Shown here in pieces: positions 1 to 4,781 of a DNA stretch of 5,073 bases. The stretch lies in assembly GCA_018334615.1 (NCBI GenBank), contig JAGXLP010000092.1, positions 1 to 5,073 on the forward strand. The letters run 5' to 3'. Every line of letters starts with the position of its first letter. Position 1 is the stretch's first letter. The position numbers were made by a program, and so were the translations under genes. This stretch comes from Candidatus Bipolaricaulota bacterium. Lineage in GTDB: Bacteria; Bipolaricaulota; Bipolaricaulia; M55B111. The notes under the pieces were generated by a model. The model made no database searches and was not told the origin of the DNA. It was given only the letters and a program-made list of their open reading frames with translations.

Positions 1-39
1 ATCGAAGTTAGAAGTAATACCGATAATCGGTCTAGACAT
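1..39 (-). CDS. Start of a PuuD-like (peptidase C26, class I glutamine amidotransferase-like) gamma-glutamyl hydrolase, partial
   Basis: Only the first 13 codons lie in the window, reading MSRPIIGITSNFD on the minus strand; the rest runs off the left edge. The pattern basic-Pro-Ile-Ile-Gly-Ile-Thr is the usual opening beta-strand of peptidase C26 proteins. This family includes PuuD, which hydrolyses gamma-glutamyl-GABA to glutamate and GABA in the cytoplasm using a Cys-His-Glu triad located further downstream and not visible here. The ATG at 39 is supported by a very strong ribosome binding site, GGAGGAGGG, at 51-43. The gene shares its strand with the regulator, aminotransferase and cupin genes, but is separated from them by 796 bp and probably has its own promoter. 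Thirteen residues are little evidence, so the family call is tentative; the presence of a gene start is better supported. Confidence 0.55.
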   Translation of the reverse strand, partial: MSRPIIGITSNFD

Positions 40-42
40 GTT

Positions 43-51
43 CCCTCCTCC
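43..51 (-). promoter_or_regulatory. Ribosome binding site of the PuuD-like gene
   Basis: On the minus strand GGAGGAGGG is followed by AAC and then the ATG at 39-37. The GGAGG core sits 7 nt from the start codon, near-ideal spacing. This site decides the start and is the main evidence that a gene begins at the left edge. Confidence 0.75.
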
Positions 52-118
52 AGGGGTTACACACTCACCCATCCATTGAAAAGCCAGTGTAATAAATCCA
101 CCTTCCACAAGACTTATT

Positions 119-148
119 ATTGTAAGTAAGAGATCCGATGGTCCTCAA
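119..148 (-). promoter_or_regulatory. Candidate promoter for the PuuD-like gene
   Basis: Reading the minus strand, TTGAGG (148-143) is followed 18 nt later by TACAAT (124-119). These match the sigma-70/sigma-A consensus at 4 of 6 and 5 of 6 positions with acceptable spacing. Transcription would begin near 112 and give a leader of about 70 nt before the ATG at 39. AT-rich intergenic DNA yields such matches by chance, so this is only a candidate. Confidence 0.3.
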
Positions 149-274
149 TTAACGAAACGGGTAAATAGTAACTTTAACCCAATCTTTCCACCACTACTAC
201 ATCGGTTTGCTCTAGTCCTTTACCTTGAAAGCATCTACTTACCGTTCTCTGGTAATTGTTCGATAAAACCACAG

Positions 275-299
275 GTGAATTCCCCGGCGTGGAATTCAC
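275..299. repeat. Perfect 9-bp hairpin inside the 241-402 element
   Basis: GTGAATTCC (275-283) and GGAATTCAC (291-299) are exact reverse complements around a 7-nt loop, CCGGCGT. No T-tract follows on either strand, so it is not a standard intrinsic terminator. Confidence 0.8.
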
Positions 300-323
300 T
301 GCTTCCGATCTCGGCCTCGCTCC

Positions 324-346
324 CCATGCTTTCAAAGAAAGCATGG
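324..346. repeat. Perfect 10-bp hairpin near the centre of the 241-402 element
   Basis: CCATGCTTTC (324-333) and GAAAGCATGG (337-346) pair exactly around an AAA loop. It lies close to the symmetry centre of the surrounding 21-bp repeat, and a direct repeat CTCGGCCTC lies on each side (310-318 and 358-366). No T-tract follows. Confidence 0.8.
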
Positions 347-500
347 ACCCATGCCTGCTCGGCCTCCGATAGGATTTTCCTGAACAATTACCAGAAAACG
401 GTATGCAATCAGTAGCATGCTTATGATATCAACTGCTAAACATTGTCTAGGGCTTTGAGCCGGGAAAATTCCAGCGACGCGGCGCATATGTCTGACCGAA

Positions 501-537
501 CCAGTACATACCTGAGGTAGCCTCAGGTATGTACTGG
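501..537. repeat. Perfect 17-bp-arm hairpin with 3-nt loop
   Basis: The arm CCAGTACATACCTGAGG (501-517) is followed by TAG (518-520) and then by its exact reverse complement (521-537). An uninterrupted 17-bp stem with a 3-nt loop is far beyond chance in a window of this size. Neither flank carries a T-tract (AGAGGG on the right; on the minus strand TTCGGTC follows), which argues against a standard intrinsic terminator. It may stop or protect transcripts between the cupin and PuuD-like genes, or be a palindromic repeat element or protein-binding site. Confidence 0.9.
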
Positions 538-634
538 AGAGGGATATTTCCATAACCAGATAAGTTTAACTGTTTAAGAGTGATACTCCCTATAAGTAAG
601 AAGCACTATCATGAAGAGAATAGTTTGAGCACGC

Positions 635-655
635 GAGTCGGAAATTTTCCGGCTC
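635..655. repeat. Near-perfect palindrome GAGTCGGAAAT-TTTCCGGCTC
   Basis: GAGTCGGAAA (635-644) and TTTCCGGCTC (646-655) pair at 9 of 10 positions plus one T-G wobble around a single T. As RNA it would form a 9-bp stem with a 3-nt loop. It overlaps the right arm of the 451-663 repeat, so it may fold on itself or with the distant arm. No T-tract follows. Confidence 0.55.
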
Positions 656-702
656 CCAAAGCCCGAATGTTAGATGATGAGATTAAGTTACGGTATTTAT
701 AG

Positions 703-789
703 CCAATCTACCAGAACTACTGTTTAACACTAAGGCACTAAACTTAGGTAATATGCCGGCAATCAGGTAGGCGGAGGAGGGTAGATTGG
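703..789. repeat. 10-bp inverted repeat flanking 67 bp
   Basis: CCAATCTACC (703-712) is the exact reverse complement of GGTAGATTGG (780-789). The intervening 67 bp shows no other strong pairing. It lies immediately downstream of the cupin stop on the minus strand. On its own it is only moderately beyond chance; it matters mainly as one more inverted repeat in the same gap. Confidence 0.5.
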
Positions 790-835
790 GACCAGGTAAT
801 TAAGGGCGGTGGTGAAGGGATTGAGTTAACTAACC

Positions 836-1189
836 CTACACGCTTTCCCCGGGAAAATCATCTCGTACTGGGGAAAAGAAATTGTAAGTGATCGTTTCCT
901 CACAGCTTTCGGGCACGGTAGCCCCGTGAGGTTCATCGGAAGGTATTACTACTAACTCCCCACGAGAAAGTGTTAACTCCTCCTCAGCCCCGGATTGTGG
1001 GATTAAAAAAATCAACTTTCCTTTTATAACGACTGTCATCTGTTCCGAGGGATGGCTATGAACAGGGAAAGTCGAGCCACCTTTGTAAGAATATTGAATA
1101 AACTCCAGTGAATCCCCTTTGATAACTGTGCGCTCAACTCCATCGCCCAGGATTTCCTGTTCCTGCTGGATAACGTTAAATTTTTTCAT
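836..1189 (-). CDS. Single-domain cupin protein (117 aa)
   Basis: This small, probably cytosolic protein consists of one cupin beta-barrel and no other domain. The first metal-binding motif is HSHPSEQ, with His44 and His46 and Gln50 (or Glu49). The second is a glycine-proline-histidine motif with Gly77, Pro83 and His88. Together they supply the usual ligands for one divalent metal (Mn, Fe, Ni or Zn). The length is normal for a stand-alone cupin. Such proteins may be isomerases, dioxygenases, lyases or small-molecule binders, and the sequence does not choose between them. The ATG at 1189 begins 2 nt after the aminotransferase stop; a GGAGAGG about 13 nt upstream is rather distant, so translational coupling to the aminotransferase is likely. 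It is the last gene of the iclR-aminotransferase-cupin unit, so it probably acts on the same metabolite or pathway. Confidence 0.9.
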   Translation of the reverse strand: MKKFNVIQQEQEILGDGVERTVIKGDSLEFIQYSYKGGSTFPVHSHPSEQMTVVIKGKLIFLIPQSGAEEELTLSRGELVVIPSDEPHGATVPESCEETITYNFFSPVRDDFPGESV

Positions 1190-1191
1190 AA

Positions 1192-2517
1192 TCAGTCAAA
1201 AACCTCTCCAATCGACTTTAGCAGGCTATTCACAATTTCTTCGATATGCCCCTCCTCGATAATAAACGGAGGAGCAATCATTGTCTGAGTAGTTTTCTGT
1301 CCATTCACCGGACTTCCACCAGGATAAACGTAAAGCCCATGATTCAAACAAGATTGTCTCAACCTGCGAGGTAAATTGAGGGACTTTTCAAAGGGTTCCT
1401 TAGTGGTACGATCTTTCACGAACTCGAGGCCTATCAACAACCCTCTTCCCCTTATCTCACCCACATAGGGATGGTCGCCAAGTGAATCTCGAAGGCTTTG
1501 GAGCAATCGTTCTCCCATACTGGCTGCCCTCCCCACAAGTCCCTCTCTCTCCATAATTTGGATAATTTTCGATCCTACCGCTGCACACACCGGATTCCCC
1601 CCGTAGGTAAATCCATGATGCATACTCCCTTCACCGTCTTTTACGGCTTTATGAATATTATCGTGTACAATAATCGCCCCCAGCGGCACATAACCACCTC
1701 CTAAACCTTTGGAGGTAGAGATAATATCCGGTTCAACATTGCTATGCTCTATCGCCCACCACTTACCGGTGCGCCCCATTCCGCTCATTACTTCGTCAAC
1801 TATCAACAACACCCCGTACTCATCGCAGATTTCCCTTATTTTACCCCAGTATCTATCAGGTGGATGAACTCCCGGCGCGCTTGACCCGGATACCGGCTCT
1901 GCGATGAAACCGGCAATCGTGCTTTCTCCTTCCTGAACGATTGCTCGCTCTAAATCGCTGGCGCATTCCAGCGAGCATTTGTCAGGGTCCCTGTTATAAG
2001 GACATCTATAACAGTAAGCAGGTGAAATTTTTGGATTCGGGGACATCATCGGAGCATACTCTTCTTGACGACTAGTTTTCCCACTTAAAGACAGGGCTGT
2101 AAGCGTCGCACCATGGTAAGACGTAGCTCTGGATATAATTTTATATTTTTTCGAATTGCCACGTTCAAGGTGGTATTTCCGGGCCAGTTTAATCGCCGTC
2201 TCGTTGGCCTCCGACCCTCCAGACACCGGATGAACCTTTGTCAAATTGTCAGGAGAAACTGAAATCAGCTGATCCGTCCAATCAGCTAAGGCTTGGGAGT
2301 AAAACTTGGACATATGAGCATAGCTCAATTCCTTTGCCTGTTCCTTAAGTGTCTGAGCTATTTCGGAATTTCCACTTCCGAGAGAACACACAGCCGCACC
2401 GGATGCGGCATCCAAATACTTATTTCCGGCTTCGTCAAACAAATAAACGCCCTTCCCTCTATCCAGTTTTAACGGAGGATTTGACAGATCTCTCCAAAAT
2501 ATTGATTCATTATCCAT
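1192..2517 (-). CDS. Class III PLP-dependent aminotransferase (omega-amino acid/GABA type), 441 aa
   Basis: A cytosolic pyridoxal-phosphate enzyme that moves an amino group, usually from an omega-amino acid or amine, to a keto acid. Visible features, numbered from the ATG at 2517: the phosphate-binding GGSEANE (100-106); SYHGAT (133-138), whose aromatic stacks on the cofactor; IAEP (205-208); DEVMSGMGRTG (241-251), where Asp241 contacts the pyridine nitrogen; STSKG with the Schiff-base Lys270; and HGFTYGGNP (301-309), where Thr304 contacts the partner subunit's cofactor. Four cysteines at 169, 172, 181 and 185 form CxxC-x8-CxxxC. Length is normal and the gene appears intact. The frame extends upstream to a TTG at 2550, but ATG 2517 has GAGG 6 nt before it and begins at the expected N-terminus. 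The start overlaps the iclR stop by 8 nt. The substrate cannot be assigned; GABA, beta-alanine or another omega-amino acid all fit the family. Confidence 0.93.
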   Translation of the reverse strand: MDNESIFWRDLSNPPLKLDRGKGVYLFDEAGNKYLDAASGAAVCSLGSGNSEIAQTLKEQAKELSYAHMSKFYSQALADWTDQLISVSPDNLTKVHPVSGGSEANETAIKLARKYHLERGNSKKYKIISRATSYHGATLTALSLSGKTSRQEEYAPMMSPNPKISPAYCYRCPYNRDPDKCSLECASDLERAIVQEGESTIAGFIAEPVSGSSAPGVHPPDRYWGKIREICDEYGVLLIVDEVMSGMGRTGKWWAIEHSNVEPDIISTSKGLGGGYVPLGAIIVHDNIHKAVKDGEGSMHHGFTYGGNPVCAAVGSKIIQIMEREGLVGRAASMGERLLQSLRDSLGDHPYVGEIRGRGLLIGLEFVKDRTTKEPFEKSLNLPRRLRQSCLNHGLYVYPGGSPVNGQKTTQTMIAPPFIIEEGHIEEIVNSLLKSIGEVFD

Positions 2518-3316
2518 AAAATTCCTCATCCTCCTCAAGACCAAGTTCAAGCGAAATGGCTCTTCCCTCCTCTTTAACGTTTTCAGTCAGTTCATGAACC
2601 TTCTCATCGGTTAGTCGCAGGGTGGGACCGACAACACTTATCGCCCCAATCACCGTCTCGGAATAATCAAACACCGGGGCCGCAATTGCCCTTACCCCTT
2701 CGGCAAACTCCTCGTCGGAGTAAGCCCAGCCTTTTTCCCTTACTTCATTTAGTTCCTCCCGTAGCCGTTCCGGGTCGGTTATGGAGTTGGGAGTGGATTT
2801 CCGGAACGCACCTTCGGACTTCAGAAACTCAAGGTGGTCATCCGGGAGATAGGCAAGAGTTGCTTTGCCTTCCGCCGTGCAGTTGAGAGGCCTCCAGGCA
2901 CCAAGATCTGCCGTCCACCTCAACAGGTGAGTTGATTCTACTTTATCCACAAATACGTACCACTTTAAATCAGGCGTAAGTAAGGCGAGATACGAACTCT
3001 CTTTAGTCTTTTCCATCATTTTTCCTAAATGGGGACGGGCAATCTGGTGAACGTCGAGCTGGTTTAATACCGATGCCCCCAGCCGACAGATACCCAATCC
3101 CAGTTCGTAACCTTCCGTTTTTTCATCCTGGCGTACCAGGCCCTGCACTTCCAGCGAGCTTAACAACTTCTGTACAGTGGATGGACTGTAACCAACAGTC
3201 CGGGCTAGTTCCCTTACTCCTATTGGAGTATCCGTCTCGCTCATTTCCCTGAGCAGTATTACCGCCCGTTCTACGGAAAGTATCGTCGACTTGTTAGAAG
3301 AAACATCGTTTCCCAT
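2510..3316 (-). CDS. IclR-family transcriptional regulator (268 aa)
   Basis: A DNA-binding regulator with an N-terminal winged helix-turn-helix at about residues 12-75, including VRELARTVGYSPSTVQKLL and the wing LVRQDEKTEGYELG. A linker helix leads to the C-terminal effector-binding domain at about 90-260. That domain shows the family marks AEGKATLAYL (148-157), EEFAEGVRAIAAPVFD (202-217) and GAISVVGPTLRL (224-235). Length is typical. The frame can start at a GTG at 3328, but ATG 3316 has GGTGA 8 nt upstream while the GTG has no usable site, so 3316 is preferred. It is the first gene of the minus-strand unit and faces the CoA-transferase genes. IclR proteins commonly control the neighbouring catabolic genes and themselves, responding to a small carboxylic or aromatic acid. 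The likely targets are therefore this unit and the divergent gene pair; the ligand is unknown. Confidence 0.95.
   Translation of the reverse strand: MGNDVSSNKSTILSVERAVILLREMSETDTPIGVRELARTVGYSPSTVQKLLSSLEVQGLVRQDEKTEGYELGLGICRLGASVLNQLDVHQIARPHLGKMMEKTKESSYLALLTPDLKWYVFVDKVESTHLLRWTADLGAWRPLNCTAEGKATLAYLPDDHLEFLKSEGAFRKSTPNSITDPERLREELNEVREKGWAYSDEEFAEGVRAIAAPVFDYSETVIGAISVVGPTLRLTDEKVHELTENVKEEGRAISLELGLEEDEEFYG
2518..2536 (-). promoter_or_regulatory. Ribosome binding site of the aminotransferase inside the end of iclR
   Basis: On the minus strand GAGGAGGATGAGG precedes AATTTT and the ATG at 2517. These bases also encode the acidic C-terminal EEDEE of the IclR protein. The nearer GAGG (2527-2524) is 6 nt from the ATG. 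This rules out ATG 2529, which sits directly against the upstream GGAGG, and TTG 2550, and fixes the 8-nt overlap ATGGATAA. Confidence 0.65.
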
Positions 3317-3339
3317 AGCTTGAATCACCGATTCAAATT

Positions 3340-3369
3340 ATTATAATAAGTTTTAACAGTCGGTTGCAA
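3340..3369 (-). promoter_or_regulatory. Promoter of the iclR-aminotransferase-cupin unit
   Basis: On the minus strand TTGCAA (3369-3364) is followed after 18 nt by a perfect TATAAT (3345-3340). Transcription would start near 3333, giving a leader of about 17 nt before the ATG at 3316, just enough to include the GGTGA ribosome binding site at 3329-3325. Position and quality fit a sigma-A promoter. Confidence 0.6.
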
Positions 3370-3377
3370 GATTAATT

Positions 3378-3391
3378 ACTGGATACCCAGT
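3378..3391. promoter_or_regulatory. Possible operator palindrome upstream of the iclR promoter
   Basis: ACTGG-ATAC-CCAGT is a palindrome with perfect 5-bp arms and a 4-nt spacer. It lies just upstream of the -35 box, centred about 50 bp before the inferred transcription start, where IclR-type proteins or other regulators often bind. The sequence ACTGGATA of its left half recurs at 3651-3658 nearer the divergent gene. Binding by this IclR protein is inference. Confidence 0.3.
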
Positions 3392-3480
3392 CGGGTTAAA
3401 CCTAATTTGAGCGGTTTTTAACACTTAAGCTGGAAGAAAAAGGATTATCCGTAAGGGGTATTTTACAGGCGGAGTCTGGT

Positions 3481-3601
3481 CCAGCACCCAGATGAGCTTC
3501 GGAATCTGGCTCAAGAGTTTTTACTTTTCTACGGTATAGGCTGCCGGGCTCGTTTAATGGTAGATTATATTTCCAGGTTACTTTTCTCATCTGGGTGCTG
3601 G
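3481..3601. repeat. 121-bp element with perfect 16-bp terminal inverted repeats
   Basis: CCAGCACCCAGATGAG (3481-3496) and its exact reverse complement (3586-3601) bound the element. After a symmetrical 6-nt internal loop, AATCTGG (3503-3509) can pair with CCAGGTT (3573-3579) through one T-G wobble, and TCTAC near 3535 can pair with GTAGA near 3563. The whole piece can therefore fold into a long interrupted stem. Size and ends fit a miniature inverted-repeat transposable element, but I see no clear target duplication. A structured leader or a site for DNA looping between the divergent genes is also possible. Confidence 0.7.
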
Positions 3602-3766
3602 TTGGAAGTTTAGAGAGAGCTAGTTTGCCTGAAACTTTTAGAGGTCACCAACTGGATAGAACAATTAACTTTTTTAAGCGGTAGTTAGTTCCTCTTGTAT
3701 GCTGATTTAGAAGTTGGTCTCGAGCGAGAGAGTCGCACAACTTAGGTTAAATTCGGGTGATAGTTG

Positions 3767-4777
3767 ATGGAAGTCCTAAAAGAGGGTCAAGGGGAGTTGA
3801 TCGGGTGGCACGATCCCGACCACAACAGGCAGTGGGTTCGAGACAACAAAACAAGCGAGCTGGTAGACAAACGGATAACTGCAGATGAAGCAATAAAAAG
3901 GTTCCTCAAAGATGGAGATATTCTGGCAAGTGGGGGGTTCGGCCACGTACGAATCTCTACTAATTTGATCTACGAGATAATCAGACAAAAACTACAAAAC
4001 TTGACCATGCTAGGGAAAACCGCGGTACACGATATGGATCTTCTAATTGCAGCCGGTTGCGTAGACAAAGTAGAGGTCGCGTATTCATTTGGCCACGAGC
4101 TTCGCGGTCTATCACCAGCCTCCCGGAGAAAAGTCGAAAATGGAAAGTGCAACGTAGCCGCCGAGATAAGCAACGGGGGATTTCAATGGCGATTTCTGGC
4201 CGCTATGATGGGTATTCCCTTTATTCCCGCAAGAGTGATGGGTGGAACGGACACATTTAACAAAAGCTCCGCCAAGATGGTGGAGGACCCCTGGAGCGGG
4301 AAGAAGGTAACTTTACTTCCAGCATGCTACCCCGATGTGGCCTTCATTCACGTTCACAGCGCCGACAGATACGGGAATTCCAGAATCGAGGGGACCACCG
4401 TAGAAGATATACAGTTATCCGCAGCTTCACGAAGACTTATAATCACTACGGAAAAGCTCATTGACACTGAAGAGATAAGAAAAAAACCTGAACAAACGGT
4501 CATCCCCCATTATCTCGTAGATGCGGTAGTTGTGCAGAAGTACGCTTCCCACCCGGGCGAGATGCCCGGTAGATATTACTACGACGAAGAACATATAGCT
4601 AAATGGCTCAAATTATCAAAAGAACCAGACGGGATCGAGAAATACCTGAATAAGTACGTATTTGGCGTAGAAAACTTCGAAGAATACCTAGAAGTGGTTG
4701 GAGGGGAAGACAAACTAGAGCAGTTAAGAGATATCGAGAGCGGTGAGCGACCGCCAGAATATCCCTGGGCAAGGTGA
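3767..4777 (+). CDS. Glutaconate-type CoA-transferase, subunit A (family I; 336 aa)
   Basis: This is the alpha subunit of a two-subunit cytosolic family I CoA-transferase, which moves CoA between acyl groups. The core starts near residue 38 (ITADEAIKRFLKDGD) with the glycine loop SGGFGHVR (55-62). It continues through NGGFQWRFLAAMMGIPFIPAR (136-156), GGTDTF (159-164) and the signature DVAFIHVHSADRYGNSRIEG (190-209). The C-terminus ends with KYVFGVENFEEYLEVVGG (296-313). Compared with classical glutaconate CoA-transferase A (about 320 aa) it carries about 35 extra N-terminal residues including HDPDHNRQWVRDNK. The frame also opens at TTG 3764, but ATG 3767 has GGGTGA 6 nt upstream, while TTG would leave only 3 nt. 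The B subunit follows after 4 nt. The acid used is unknown; annotation as glutaconate or 3-oxoacid transferase would be by similarity only. Confidence 0.92.
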   Translation: MEVLKEGQGELIGWHDPDHNRQWVRDNKTSELVDKRITADEAIKRFLKDGDILASGGFGHVRISTNLIYEIIRQKLQNLTMLGKTAVHDMDLLIAAGCVDKVEVAYSFGHELRGLSPASRRKVENGKCNVAAEISNGGFQWRFLAAMMGIPFIPARVMGGTDTFNKSSAKMVEDPWSGKKVTLLPACYPDVAFIHVHSADRYGNSRIEGTTVEDIQLSAASRRLIITTEKLIDTEEIRKKPEQTVIPHYLVDAVVVQKYASHPGEMPGRYYYDEEHIAKWLKLSKEPDGIEKYLNKYVFGVENFEEYLEVVGGEDKLEQLRDIESGERPPEYPWAR

Positions 4778-4781
4778 AAGA

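Larger units (their letters stand above)
241..402. repeat. Inverted-repeat element with 21-bp arms enclosing two hairpins
   Basis: The left arm (241-261, beginning ACCGTT and ending TTGTTC) is the reverse complement of the right arm (382-402) at 20 of 21 positions; the mismatch is at base 247. Between the arms lie two perfect hairpins, at 275-299 and 324-346, so either strand could fold into a closed stem carrying two arms. The 162-bp size and terminal inverted repeats fit a small non-autonomous mobile element or palindromic intergenic repeat. The internal hairpins equally fit a structured RNA. I saw no clear target-site duplication beside the arms. Confidence 0.75.
451..663. repeat. Long imperfect inverted repeat enclosing a strong hairpin
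   Basis: The left arm at about 451-472 contains GGCTTT, GAGCCGG and AAAATTCC. The same blocks appear in order in the reverse complement of about 641-663, with 1-2 nt bulges between blocks. Roughly 20 positions pair. The segment between holds the perfect 17-bp hairpin at 501-537. The stem could close a long structured transcript, or the two arms may be diverged copies of one repeat in opposite orientation; both are preceded by TTTGAGC (454-460 and 624-630) on the plus strand. Confidence 0.45.
40..835. other. 796-bp palindrome-rich intergenic region without a recognisable gene
   Basis: Nothing here reads as a believable protein. Stop codons are frequent on both strands, and the longest open stretch (332-553, minus) has no ribosome binding site or recognisable motif and runs straight through two hairpins. 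The region instead holds a series of inverted repeats: 241-402 with inner hairpins 275-299 and 324-346, 451-663 with inner hairpins 501-537 and 635-655, and 703-789. A 9-base direct repeat CTCGGCCTC occurs at 310-318 and 358-366 on either side of one hairpin. I saw no tRNA, rRNA, known riboswitch core, CRISPR array or T-tract terminator. It separates the cupin gene from the PuuD-like gene. Confidence 0.7.
3317..3766. other. 450-bp divergent control region between iclR and the CoA-transferase genes
   Basis: It contains the iclR promoter (3340-3369), the ACTGG/CCAGT palindrome (3378-3391), the 121-bp inverted-repeat element (3481-3601) and a short palindrome TCTCGAGCGAGA (3718-3729) about 40 bp before the gctA-like ATG. 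A weak pairing GTTGG/CCAAC plus AAGTTT/AAACTT within about 3601-3651 could form a hairpin in the leader of the plus-strand genes. I could not pick a convincing -35/-10 pair for the plus-strand genes. A minus-strand open stretch at 3402-3590 has no ribosome binding site, starts inside a repeat arm and shows no motif, so I do not call it a gene. Confidence 0.6.

Noticed and set aside
18..30. Short palindrome ACCGAT-A-ATCGGT
   Set aside because: It lies inside the first codons of the PuuD-like gene and is explained by the Pro-Ile-Ile-Gly coding sequence.
501..537. Intrinsic transcription terminator
   Set aside because: The stem is strong, but no T-tract follows on either strand; kept as a palindrome.
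332..553. Minus-strand open reading frame of 73 codons in the gap
   Set aside because: No ribosome binding site and no recognisable motif; its first third is simply the translated 501-537 palindrome, and it crosses one arm of the 324-346 hairpin.
770..781. Strong Shine-Dalgarno-like GGAGGAGGG on the plus strand
   Set aside because: The only nearby start is a TTG that reaches a stop after five codons.
40..835. CRISPR array, tRNA or known riboswitch
   Set aside because: The repeats are inverted and unequal in sequence, not regularly spaced direct repeats; no tRNA arm set or known riboswitch core was seen on either strand.
2517..2550. Longer aminotransferase start at TTG 2550 or ATG 2529
   Set aside because: The extra residues fall before the normal N-terminus of the family, and the ribosome binding site is correctly spaced only for ATG 2517.
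3402..3590. Minus-strand open reading frame of 62 codons in the divergent region
   Set aside because: It begins inside the right arm of the 16-bp inverted repeat, has no ribosome binding site and shows no family resemblance.
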